NCBI GenBank assembly: GCA_014237855.1
Contig: JABACD010000006.1
Location: forward strand, 1-64,000
Origin: Planctomycetota bacterium
GTDB taxonomy: Bacteria; Planctomycetota; UBA1135; GCA-002686595
Length of the DNA: 64,000 nucleotides
Direction of reading: 5' to 3'
Shown here: positions 36,529 to 45,213 of the stretch, piece after piece
Numbering within the stretch: position 1 is the first letter of the stretch
How the letters are laid out: each line of letters opens with the position of its first letter
Notes under the pieces: generated by a model
Seen by the model: only the letters and a program-made list of their open reading frames with translations
The model's database searches: none
What the model was told of the DNA's origin: nothing
Position numbers and translations under genes: made by a program

Positions 36529-38067
36529 ATGACAAGCACCTCTCAGCTACAGCAGCCGTGCCTCGCCACCATCGTGAGCATGGGCCTGTGTGCACTCCTC
36601 GTGTCCTCGATCGAGGCCTCTGCCCAGGTCCAGGACAGTGAGGGCATGCCCCTGGACGCCAGGGTCATCGAGCACACCCTCGACAATGGATGGCGTTTTC
36701 TCCTGCTACCCCACGGGGCAGCCCCCACGATCTCCTTCGAGACCTACGTCTCGACAGGATCGGCTGACGATCCTGAGGTCCTGTCCGGCCTCTCCCATCA
36801 TGTCAAGAACCTGCTCTTCAAGGGATCCGCGCGGATCGGCACCCGCAACTGGGAGGCAGAAGAGGGCGCGCTCTTGGCGGTCGACGAGGCCTACTCCCTG
36901 CTCCAAGAGGCACTGGAAGCTGGCACAGATCAGGAGATTTCCAGTGCCAGGCTGAGCCTCTCCGGAGCACGCCAGAGAGCCAATCAGTGGGTCATCTCAG
37001 AGGAGTTCAGCCGAGTCCTGGAGGACGCTGGTGGTGGCCCGACCCTGAATGCCTACACGGACGAGGACAGCACGCGCTTTGTCGTCTCCCTGCCCTCGAA
37101 CCAGCTCCTCACCTGGTGCTGGATGGAGTCCGAGCGCTTTCGTGCGCCGGTCTTTCGTGAGTTCTATGTTGAGAGGGACGCGCTCCTCGAAGACCGCCGT
37201 GCAAGAGTGGAGACAGACAGCCTGGGGCTCCTGGCCGAACGATTGCGGGCTGCCGCCTTCGCCGACCACCCCCTTGGGAATTCAACGGTAGGAACTCAGG
37301 AGTCAATCCTGCGCCTGGATCGCCCCTCAGCCGAGGAGTTCTTTCGTACTCGCTTCGGCGCACGAAACCTGACCAGCGCGATCGTCGGCAGCTTCGATCC
37401 CGTGCGCCTGATCCCCGTACTCGACACCTACTTCGGCTCAGTCCCTGCGGGGCCCAAGACCCTACCGGAGCGCGCCCCTCTCCTCGATCAACAGAGCGAG
37501 CAACGGGTACAGGTCTCGACGGATGGACCTCCGGTGATCTCGATCGCATGGCGGATTCCTCCCCGTGCCCATCCCGACTCGGCAGCCATCGAGATCGCTG
37601 TGCGGCTACTGGGATATGCACGCTCTTCACGGCTCGAGAAGCGACTCATTCGAGAGAAGGCCCTGGTGAGTGAGCTCGTCCTCTCCCCTGCCTGGGGCTC
37701 CAACCGCCGCGACTCCCTGGCGATGATACGTGCAGTCCCCAACCTGGGCGTTGACATCACCGTGGTCGAGGCGGCCATCTACGAGGAGATCCATCGACTC
37801 GAGAGGGATGGCCCGGATGAGAAGGAGCTCGCCGGAGTCAAGCGTGTCGCCACCGCCGATCACATCCGTAGTCTGCGGGACAACGCCTCCATTGCAGCGG
37901 GTCTCACCGCTGCCTTGGTCGAGACCGGCGACTGGCGAAACTTCCTCTCGACCGGGCGGCAACTCGCCGCTGTCTCGGAGAAGGATGTTCGACGGGCGCT
38001 GCGCACCTGGTTCATACCCGAGCGTCGTACCGTTGCAATCCTCGTGCCGGTGGAGGAAGAAGAGTGA
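36529..38067 (+). CDS. M16-fold peptidase homologue lacking the HXXEH zinc motif
   Basis: A 512-residue exported protein (signal in LATIVSMGLCALLVSSIEASA) of the insulinase/processing-peptidase fold. The family start is recognisable (IEHTLDNGWRFLLLPHGAAP, FETYVSTGSADD). However, the zinc motif expected as HFLEH reads HHVKN (residues 90-94): the first His remains, while the catalytic Glu is Lys and the second His is Asn. The later Glu in ERDALLEDRRARVE is still present, as are LNAYTDEDSTRFVVSLP and the second M16 domain. It is therefore predicted to be inactive as a protease. It is coupled to the next M16 gene by a four-base overlap. Confidence 0.85.
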   Translation: MTSTSQLQQPCLATIVSMGLCALLVSSIEASAQVQDSEGMPLDARVIEHTLDNGWRFLLLPHGAAPTISFETYVSTGSADDPEVLSGLSHHVKNLLFKGSARIGTRNWEAEEGALLAVDEAYSLLQEALEAGTDQEISSARLSLSGARQRANQWVISEEFSRVLEDAGGGPTLNAYTDEDSTRFVVSLPSNQLLTWCWMESERFRAPVFREFYVERDALLEDRRARVETDSLGLLAERLRAAAFADHPLGNSTVGTQESILRLDRPSAEEFFRTRFGARNLTSAIVGSFDPVRLIPVLDTYFGSVPAGPKTLPERAPLLDQQSEQRVQVSTDGPPVISIAWRIPPRAHPDSAAIEIAVRLLGYARSSRLEKRLIREKALVSELVLSPAWGSNRRDSLAMIRAVPNLGVDITVVEAAIYEEIHRLERDGPDEKELAGVKRVATADHIRSLRDNASIAAGLTAALVETGDWRNFLSTGRQLAAVSEKDVRRALRTWFIPERRTVAILVPVEEEE

Positions 38068-39515
38068 GCATCAAGCCCGCCTTCCTGCTCACCTTGGTCC
38101 TGACGGGGATGAGCTTCGCCCCACTCGAAGCCCAAGCGAGCCAGATTCCTGACCACCCCAACCAGCTCCGACTTCCCCCGCTACGCCCCATAGTCCCGCC
38201 CCGTCTGACGAGACTGGAGCTGGAGAAGGGAGCCAGGCTGCTCGTGATCGAGAGCGATGAGCTGCCGCTCGTCGATGGCAGCTTGATCTTTCGCGGAGGC
38301 AAGCGGGAGGAGGCTCCCAAGCAAGCCGGACTGGCAGAGCTCATGGCTGATGTCCTGCGAGAGGGTGGCAGCCAGCACACCCCCGGTCCCAGGCTCGATC
38401 GCTGGCTCGATAGCCACGCAGCGACCCTCGACATTCGCGTCGAGCAGGAGCTCCTTCGCATTGACTTCTCCTGCGTTGCCTCGGACATCGAGACCGTTCT
38501 TGAGGCAATTGGTGAGCTCTTGATGATCCCTGCTTACCCACAGGATGAACTGGAGAAGAGTCGCCGACGCCTCTTGACCGGACTCGTTCGAAGGAATGAG
38601 GACGTAGGTCAGCTCGCCGGCCGTCTGCTCGACCGGGTCTGCTACGGAGAGGACTCTCGAGTCGCAAGACGACCAACCCTTGAGAGTGTCAGCGCCCTCA
38701 CTCGCGAGGATCTGATCAACTTCCATCATTCGATCCTCGGTGCTGACCGGTTGGTCGTCGGAGCTACAGGCGCGGTCGATCCAGCCCTCTTCGCTGCTCG
38801 CATATCTCTGATCCTGAACCGACTCCCGGTTCTTGGTCCTGCCAGACCTCATGAGATCGAGGTCTTCCGCCGACCATCGCGCACCCGTATCTACCTGCAC
38901 GATCGTCCAAACCTCTCACAGACCGAGATTCGGTTGGCCGCACCGGGCACCCGGCGCGTCCACAGGGATTACGTCCCGCTCTATCTGTGGTCCTACGTGG
39001 TGGGAGCCGGCGGAACCTCGAACCGAATGATGATTCGCCTGCGGACGGAACTCGGCCTGATCTACCGGGGTGAAATGTACTTTGCCCCCCTCTGGGACCG
39101 AGCGGGTCGCATGCTGGGCAGCTGCAGCACCGGCAACAGCACAGTGGGTGAGGTGGTCCGGTCCCTGATCGAAATCCTCGAGGGTGCCAGCAAGCCAATT
39201 CCACCGGAGGAATTCGAGGCGGTGCGTGAACGCTTGCAGAACTCCCTGGTGTTTGAAATCGACAGCCCCAAGGAGGTCCTCGAGCGGGCCCTCGAGATGG
39301 AGCTCCACGGCAATCCCTCCGACTTCTGGGAGCAACGCGACGCTGCGCTGCACACGGTCACCAGAGATGAGGTGGCGGCCGCCGTTGGGCGCTACCTCGA
39401 CACTGATCGCCTGGTCTTCCTCGTGGTCGGACCTGCGGACGAGCTGCAGGTGCAGCTGGAGGCTCTCGGGGAGGTGATCAGATTGCCCGCTGCTCCGGTT
39501 GAAGCCTCAGATTGA
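38064..39515 (+). CDS. M16-fold peptidase homologue, non-catalytic partner subunit
   Basis: A 483-residue protein that starts at GTG 38064 inside the stop of the previous gene (GTGA), with signal LTLVLTGMSFAPLEAQA. The region corresponding to HXXEH reads GLAELMADVLREGG, without zinc ligands, as in R/Y-type partner subunits. SNRMMIRLRTELGLIYRGEM supplies the Arg and Tyr that such subunits donate to the active site of their partner. The usual M16B pair has one zinc subunit and one R/Y subunit; here the first subunit has also lost zinc residues. It converges on the BtpA gene with a nine-base overlap. Confidence 0.85.
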   Translation: MSIKPAFLLTLVLTGMSFAPLEAQASQIPDHPNQLRLPPLRPIVPPRLTRLELEKGARLLVIESDELPLVDGSLIFRGGKREEAPKQAGLAELMADVLREGGSQHTPGPRLDRWLDSHAATLDIRVEQELLRIDFSCVASDIETVLEAIGELLMIPAYPQDELEKSRRRLLTGLVRRNEDVGQLAGRLLDRVCYGEDSRVARRPTLESVSALTREDLINFHHSILGADRLVVGATGAVDPALFAARISLILNRLPVLGPARPHEIEVFRRPSRTRIYLHDRPNLSQTEIRLAAPGTRRVHRDYVPLYLWSYVVGAGGTSNRMMIRLRTELGLIYRGEMYFAPLWDRAGRMLGSCSTGNSTVGEVVRSLIEILEGASKPIPPEEFEAVRERLQNSLVFEIDSPKEVLERALEMELHGNPSDFWEQRDAALHTVTRDEVAAAVGRYLDTDRLVFLVVGPADELQVQLEALGEVIRLPAAPVEASD

Positions 39516-40319
39516 ATCCACCAGCTCTCGCAGCCGTCTGACCCGCTCGATGTCGATCGGATTCGCCAGCAGGCCGTCGACCTTGAACCAGGTCCCCACG
39601 ATGGCACCATCGGCGTACTCCAGCAGGCGCTCGGCGTTGGCGTCCGTGAGTCCCGAGCCAATCAAGACAGGGCTCTTGCCAACGAAGCGACGGACATGAC
39701 TGAGCACCTCCCGGGACGGAGAGCGCCCCGTGCCGGCTCCAGTGATGATGACCGCATCGGCCAGACCGCGGTGTAGCGCATCAGTAGCGGCCTCAGCAGG
39801 TGACTCCGACCCGAGAGGACTCGCATGCTTGACGTGCACATCCGTGAGAATGGCGACATCCGGACAGAGCCGCTCTCTCTCCCTTACCGTCTGTGCCGCC
39901 TGACCCTCCAGGATGCCCTGGTCGGTCACTGCCGCGCTGTTGTGCACGTTGACCCGAATGAAGTTGGCTCCAGTCGCCGCACACAGCCCCAGAGCAGCGG
40001 CAGCGTCATTGCGCAAGACGTTCACCCCCACCGGAAGCTCACGAACACCATCGCGCACGGCCTTCACGCAGATAGCCATGGCAGCCACGGTCTCCGGCGG
40101 CACAGACCGTGGATAGAAGGGCACGTCACCGAAGTTCTCCACGATGATCGCATCACAACCACCTTCCTGGAGAGCAACAGCATCTGCACGGGCACTCTCG
40201 AGCACATGCTCAAGGCTTCCGCCGTAGAGCGGAGCCCCGGGAAGAGCCGCCAGGTGGACCACCCCCACCAGGAGAGGGTTGCAATCAAAGCTCGGTTCCA
40301 GTCGGAGGAGTTCTTTCAC
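39507..40319 (-). CDS. BtpA/SgcQ family protein
   Basis: A 270-residue TIM-barrel-like protein. VGVVHLAALPGAPLYGGSLE, GCDAIIVENFGDVPFYP, GVNVLRNDAAAALGLCAATG, ILTDVHVKHASPLG, ITGAGTGRSPS, and GSGLTDANAERLLEYADGAIVG are the characteristic segments of the BtpA/SgcQ family. The cyanobacterial member is needed for photosystem I stability. SgcQ-type relatives lie in sugar loci. No catalytic function is established here. A GTG start at 40319 is read, as no ATG lies nearby. It follows the UDP-sugar dehydrogenase by 32 bases on the same strand. Confidence 0.85.
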   Translation of the reverse strand: MKELLRLEPSFDCNPLLVGVVHLAALPGAPLYGGSLEHVLESARADAVALQEGGCDAIIVENFGDVPFYPRSVPPETVAAMAICVKAVRDGVRELPVGVNVLRNDAAAALGLCAATGANFIRVNVHNSAAVTDQGILEGQAAQTVRERERLCPDVAILTDVHVKHASPLGSESPAEAATDALHRGLADAVIITGAGTGRSPSREVLSHVRRFVGKSPVLIGSGLTDANAERLLEYADGAIVGTWFKVDGLLANPIDIERVRRLRELVDSI

Positions 40320-40351
40320 GGGCGCAGCCTACGGTCTGCGCCCCGTCAGCG

Positions 40352-41686
40352 CTAGGCACGCACGTACCGGGGATCGCCGGACATCAGATTTGCGAGCGCA
40401 TTTCGAGTGTCAATCACCAACCGCGCCCCCTCGGCGACTGCTGCGTAGTCCAGATCCCGGTGATCCGTGCAGAGCACGACAGCATCGAAGGATTGCAGCG
40501 TACCCTGGTCCAGTTCGAGAGACTCTGACACCTCCAGCCAGTCCTCGCAGTGGGCAGGGGCCCAGGGCACCCAGGGGTCGCTGTAGCAAGCAGCCACGCC
40601 CCGGCCATGGAACAGCTCGAGCATGCGGATCGCTGGCGACTCGTGCAGCGAGTCGACATCTGCCTTGTAGGCCAGGCCGAGCAGCAGGACTCGCGCAGAG
40701 GCCTCCTCGACATCGCGCTCGGCGAGAGCACTGAGGGTCCGCTCGACCACGTATTCCGGCATCCGTCGATTGATCTCGCCGGCACGCTCGATGAAGCCGG
40801 CATCGATTCCAGCACGCCGTGCGGCCCAGGCGAGATAGAAGGGATCGACGGGGATGCAGTGCCCCCCCATGCCTGGTCCGGGCGTGAACTTCATGAATCC
40901 AAACGGCTTGGTGGCCGCAGCCTCAACCACTTCCCAGACATCAACGCCCAGCTTGTCGAGGATCATCTTCAACTCGTTCACGAGCGCGATGTTGACGGCT
41001 CGGAAGGTGTTCTCGAACAGCTTGGCGGCCTCTGCCACCTCCACGCTCGAGACGGGCATGACCTCCTCGATTGCGGCGCCGTAGAGTGCCAGGGCAATTC
41101 TCTGCGCAACCTCGTCGAGCCCGCCCACCAGCCGCGGGATCGACCGAGTCGAGAGGTCTGTCCGACCAGGGTCTTCTCGCTCTGGCGCGTAGGCCAGGTG
41201 AAAATCCCGACCGTGCTCGAGGCCACTGTGCTCGAGCAAGAGCGGCAGCACGATCTCCCGTGTCGTACCCGGCCAGGTGGTCGACTCCAGCACGACCAGC
41301 TGCCCACGGCGCAGCTGGCGCCCCACGACCTCCGCTGCCGCCCGCACGCTCGAGAGGTCCGGCTCCCGGTCGGCATCCAGTGGAGTGGGAACGCACAGGA
41401 GGATGGCATCAACCTCAGCCAGGCGTTCGGGGTCCGAGGTGGGCTCAAAACGCTCGTCAACCAGCATGCGCTCGAGCACGCCATGGTTCATGTACTTGAG
41501 GGGATTCTCCCCCCTGGCAAGCTGAGCCACCCTCTCCAGGTCCACGTCGTACCCCAGCACCCCGAACCCTGCATCGTGGAATGCCCGAGCTAGCGGCAGG
41601 CCAACACAACCAAGCCCCAGGATGGCAACCCGCGCCTCCCGGGATTCGATGCGCTCGATCAGCTTGGCTTCAATCACGTTGACCAT
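40352..41686 (-). CDS. Nucleotide sugar dehydrogenase (UDP-GlcNAc/UDP-Glc 6-dehydrogenase type)
   Basis: A 444-residue NAD-dependent enzyme that oxidises a UDP-hexose to the uronate for surface polysaccharide. ARVAILGLGCVGLPLARAFH is the N-terminal Rossmann motif. STTWPGTTREIVLP and AYAPEREDPGR are family segments, EAAKLFENTFRAVNIALVNE holds the Lys, and PGPGMGGHCIPVDPFYLAW has the catalytic Cys277. LLLGLAYKADVDSLHESPAI is the C-terminal UDP-binding start. The motif pattern (PERE, KPFGFMKFTPGPG) favours the UDP-N-acetylglucosamine/WbpA branch, though UDP-glucose is not excluded. It lies 44 bases behind selA. Confidence 0.9.
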   Translation of the reverse strand: MVNVIEAKLIERIESREARVAILGLGCVGLPLARAFHDAGFGVLGYDVDLERVAQLARGENPLKYMNHGVLERMLVDERFEPTSDPERLAEVDAILLCVPTPLDADREPDLSSVRAAAEVVGRQLRRGQLVVLESTTWPGTTREIVLPLLLEHSGLEHGRDFHLAYAPEREDPGRTDLSTRSIPRLVGGLDEVAQRIALALYGAAIEEVMPVSSVEVAEAAKLFENTFRAVNIALVNELKMILDKLGVDVWEVVEAAATKPFGFMKFTPGPGMGGHCIPVDPFYLAWAARRAGIDAGFIERAGEINRRMPEYVVERTLSALAERDVEEASARVLLLGLAYKADVDSLHESPAIRMLELFHGRGVAACYSDPWVPWAPAHCEDWLEVSESLELDQGTLQSFDAVVLCTDHRDLDYAAVAEGARLVIDTRNALANLMSGDPRYVRA

Positions 41687-41730
41687 GACGGACGAGGGGC
41701 TCTTCTCTTCCTCGAATTTCTGCGGGACTC

Positions 41731-43176
41731 TCAGCCTGCACTCGCGGCGAGTGCTTCCTCGAAAGCGCTGACCAGACCATCTTCCTGGCCCTCGAGCAGT
41801 GTACGCGGATCGCAGTGCACCGCCCCATCCTGAATGCGCGTGAAGACACAGGGTTCCCCCATCCGCAAGCGGCGGGCCAGCGCTTCGGCCGAGTGAGCCT
41901 CTGAGGTGACCTTCACGGCGAAGCTATCGAGGAACACGTCGGGGGCACTACCGCTCCCCGGCTGAGACTTGGCGGCCACAACGGTTGCGCAGATGCCTGG
42001 AATTGCATCCAGCCGGGCAGCAAGCCCATCGGACACGGGGCGCAGCTGCTCTGCGGTCAGTCGTAGCATCCGCCTCGCGGGGATCTCATCCCCACGCCCA
42101 TCGATGATCAGCCCCAGTGTCGACTCCAGCCCGACCAGCGCCGTCTTGTCCAGGCGCATCGCCCGATAGATCGGGTTCTTGCGCAGGGCATCGATGGCAG
42201 CCTTCTTGCCGACGATCAAGCCGGCCTGTGGCCCACCGAAGAGCTTGTCTCCGGAGAAGGTCACCGTGTCGACACCGCTGGCCACGGCATCCTGCACGCG
42301 AGTCTCCGCCCCCACGTCCCCCAGGGGCGCAAGGCCCTCACCCTCGAAGAGCCCCGACCCCAGATCGAACATGGTTGGTAGTCCAAGCTCGCGCCCCAGG
42401 CCCGCCAGATCCTCCATCGAGACCTCCTCGGTGAATCCAACCACGCGGAAGTTGCTGGTGTGCACTTTCATCAACAGCCCCGTGTTCGCGCTGGCAGCCT
42501 GACGATAGTCTGCAGCCCTTGTCCGATTCGTGGTGCCGACCTCCGTCAGGGTCACGTTGGCCCGGGTCATCACATCGGGGACGCGAAAAGACCCCCCGAT
42601 CTCTACCAGCTCTCCACGGCTACAGATGGCCTCTTGCCCCGCAGCAAAGGTCTGCAGACAGAGGTAGACCGCCGCAGCATTGTTGTTGACTGCAATCCCC
42701 GCCTCGCATCCAGTCAGCCGAGCGAGCAGACCGGAGAGATATCCATCGCGCTGATTGCGCTTACCCGTAGCACGGTCGACCTCAAGGACACAGAAACCTC
42801 CGGCCACCGCAGCCATGCGCATGGCCACCTCGGGATGAACCGGTGCGCGCCCCAGTCCCGTGTGAAGCACGACTCCTGAGACATTGATCACCGGGTGAAT
42901 GCCCTGCTTGCGCTCCGCCAGAAAGAGCGCCTCCACACGAGCTGCAAGCTCATCAGAACCAAGACGTTCCGCGAGACCCGCGGCATCGACCTGTCCTTCA
43001 GAGACCTCGCGGCGCAGGCCGTCCAGGGCACTGCGCACCAGGCGGGTGATCTCGTCGCGTCCGGTGCCTGCGGCCAGGCGCGCAACACGCGCCAGGCGTA
43101 GGGCCTCGTCCACACCGGGGAGCAGGCGGAGGGCAGCCTGTAAGTCCTTTCCATCGGGGCGACTGGCAGAGTTCAT
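41731..43176 (-). CDS. selA: L-seryl-tRNA(Sec) selenium transferase
   Basis: A 481-residue PLP enzyme that converts seryl-tRNA(Sec) to selenocysteinyl-tRNA(Sec). HPVINVSGVVLHTGLGRAP and VNNNAAAVYLCLQTFAAG are family blocks. ICSRGELVEIGGSFRVPDVM and VGTTNRTRAADYRQA follow, and DTVTFSGDKLFGGPQAGLIVG carries the PLP Lys (~309). Length and motif order are full. The ATG at 43176 is preferred to a longer start that adds a weak N-terminus. No selB, selD or tRNA(Sec) is seen in the window. It is divergent from recJ. Confidence 0.92.
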   Translation of the reverse strand: MNSASRPDGKDLQAALRLLPGVDEALRLARVARLAAGTGRDEITRLVRSALDGLRREVSEGQVDAAGLAERLGSDELAARVEALFLAERKQGIHPVINVSGVVLHTGLGRAPVHPEVAMRMAAVAGGFCVLEVDRATGKRNQRDGYLSGLLARLTGCEAGIAVNNNAAAVYLCLQTFAAGQEAICSRGELVEIGGSFRVPDVMTRANVTLTEVGTTNRTRAADYRQAASANTGLLMKVHTSNFRVVGFTEEVSMEDLAGLGRELGLPTMFDLGSGLFEGEGLAPLGDVGAETRVQDAVASGVDTVTFSGDKLFGGPQAGLIVGKKAAIDALRKNPIYRAMRLDKTALVGLESTLGLIIDGRGDEIPARRMLRLTAEQLRPVSDGLAARLDAIPGICATVVAAKSQPGSGSAPDVFLDSFAVKVTSEAHSAEALARRLRMGEPCVFTRIQDGAVHCDPRTLLEGQEDGLVSAFEEALAASAG

Positions 43177-43277
43177 CTCAACAGTGTCTCTCGCGAAGCT
43201 ACCCCTGGGCAAGGGGTTGGGTCACATCAGTCGCAAGGGGGGGGCGCGAGAGCCCGGTCTTCCCCATAATTCCGGGC

Positions 43278-45032
43278 ATGACCACGCCCCTGAAGTCGAG
43301 CCCCCCCTGGCAGCTCCGAGAACTCGAACCCGACTCCGTGGCCTGCTTACGCAGGGAGCGAGGGCTGCCCGAGGTCGTGGCACGCATGCTGGTGGCCCGG
43401 GGCTTCACCGAGCCTGAAGAGGTCGACAAGCACCTCCAGCCGAGCCTGATGGCCCTGCATGATCCTCGTAAGCTTCCCGGAATGGCTGCAGCCACCCGCC
43501 GACTGGCGGATGCTGTTCGCAACGGCGAGACGATTCTGATCCACGGGGACTACGACGTGGACGGAGTCACGGGCACCTCGCTACTCGTGCGTCTGTTCAA
43601 GAAGCTGGGAACCGAGGTTGCCTGGCACATCCCCAATCGCTTCACCGACGGCTACGCATTTGGTGAGCACTCCGTGAGGAAGGCCCAGGAGGTCGGAGCA
43701 ACGGTCGTGGTCAGCGTCGACAACGGCACCTCCTCCGTCGAGACCATCGGCGAGCTCAAGCAACTCGGGATCGACACCGTGGTCACCGATCACCACGAGC
43801 CGCCGAGGGGAGATCTACCGGTGGCAGTGGCGATCGTGAATCCCAAGCTCGCCGACTCCGAGTATCCCTTTCGTGAGCTGTGTGGAGGCGCCGTGGCCTT
43901 CAAGCTTGCCTGGGGCATCTGCCAGGAATTCTCGGGCGGTGGCAAGGTTCGCGATGACCTACGCGAGTTCCTGATGGACGCCATGGCGTACGTGGCGATC
44001 GCCACGGTATGTGACGTCGTGCCGCTGGTGGACGAGAACCGCATCCTGACCCGCTATGGCCTGCAAGCACTGGAGGCCACCAAGCATCCGGGGCTCTCTG
44101 CCCTGTTGAGGATCGCGGGTATCTCGGGCCGACGACTCCAGGGTGACGACGTCGGTTTCCAGATCGGCCCTCGCCTCAACGCATCCGGGCGACTTGGTAC
44201 AGCCGAGACCGCCGTGGCCCTGCTGATGTGCGATGATCCCGATGAAGCAGGCAACCTGGCCAGGGCTCTCGACGACCTGAACAAGGAACGCAAGCGCATC
44301 GAGGGAGAGCTGATCGAGGAGGCCAATCGGGAGGCCGAGCGCTTCGACGATGCCACCCGGTACCCCGTGCTGGTGGTGGCGGGCCAAGGCTGGCACTCTG
44401 GTGTGATCGGCATCGTGGCAGCCCGCCTCGTCGATCGCTTCGCCCGCCCCGCAATCGTGATCGGGCTCGATGGAGAGCGCGGCCGAGGGAGCGCCCGATC
44501 TGTACCCGGTGTATCTGTACTGGAGCTGATGCATCACGGGGCGGAGTTCATGCCCAAGTACGGAGGCCACGCCGCGGCTGCAGGTCTGGACATCGAGGCG
44601 GACAAGGTCGACCTCCTCCGCGAGGCGATCAACGCAGGAGCTCGTGAGGACCTATCCAACGGTCTCCCCGATATTCCGCTGACCATCGATGGCGAGCTGG
44701 CCTTCGAGGACATGAACGTCGAGCTGATGCGGCACCTCGACCGGATGGAGCCCTACGGAGAACGTAACGAGGCCCCGGTGTTTCTCTCGCGAGACCTGCG
44801 TCTCGCGACTCCTCCCCGGGTCGTGGGTGCAGACCGCACCCACATGATCCTCAATGTGAGGCGAGGCGAACGCGCCCTGAAGGCCATGGCCTTCAAGATG
44901 GCCTTCCGTGAACCTGAGCTGAAGATGGGCGCACCGATCGACCTGGTCTTCAGCCCCAGGTGGAATACCTTCCGCGGCGAGACCAACCTCGAGATCCTCG
45001 TGCACGACTTTCGCTGCCGGACAGAATCCTGA
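43278..45032 (+). CDS. recJ: Single-stranded-DNA-specific exonuclease RecJ
   Basis: A 584-residue 5'-3' single-strand exonuclease for recombination and mismatch repair. The DHH phosphoesterase motifs are all present: ILIHGDYDVDGVTGT (motif I), VVSVDNGTSS, DTVVTDHHEPPRG (DHH, motif III) and ATVCDVVPLVDENR (motif IV). The DHHA1 domain follows with KYGGHAAAAGLDIEADK, and a C-terminal OB fold ends the protein (VVGADRTHMILNVRRGERA). Length is normal for RecJ. It is transcribed divergently from selA across about 100 bases, which contain an eight-G run. Confidence 0.95.
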   Translation: MTTPLKSSPPWQLRELEPDSVACLRRERGLPEVVARMLVARGFTEPEEVDKHLQPSLMALHDPRKLPGMAAATRRLADAVRNGETILIHGDYDVDGVTGTSLLVRLFKKLGTEVAWHIPNRFTDGYAFGEHSVRKAQEVGATVVVSVDNGTSSVETIGELKQLGIDTVVTDHHEPPRGDLPVAVAIVNPKLADSEYPFRELCGGAVAFKLAWGICQEFSGGGKVRDDLREFLMDAMAYVAIATVCDVVPLVDENRILTRYGLQALEATKHPGLSALLRIAGISGRRLQGDDVGFQIGPRLNASGRLGTAETAVALLMCDDPDEAGNLARALDDLNKERKRIEGELIEEANREAERFDDATRYPVLVVAGQGWHSGVIGIVAARLVDRFARPAIVIGLDGERGRGSARSVPGVSVLELMHHGAEFMPKYGGHAAAAGLDIEADKVDLLREAINAGAREDLSNGLPDIPLTIDGELAFEDMNVELMRHLDRMEPYGERNEAPVFLSRDLRLATPPRVVGADRTHMILNVRRGERALKAMAFKMAFREPELKMGAPIDLVFSPRWNTFRGETNLEILVHDFRCRTES

Positions 45033-45213
45033 CCCAGCAAATAAGACCTCCCTCACGAGAGCTCAGATCCCCAGGAGAGACGGTTGCAGGAGGGAAGGCG
45101 TGCGGACTTCGAAACCATGACCTTGAGCGCTCTGGTGCCCACCAGGAACTCGGGGTAGATTGGAATTCCGATCTTCCGATCCCCTTCTTTGCCCCAGCAG
45201 CTATCACCCTGTC

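Noticed and set aside
43237-43244. Run of eight G between selA and recJ
   Set aside because: It is intergenic and outside both ribosome-binding positions, so slippage would not change a protein. A regulatory effect cannot be argued from sequence alone.
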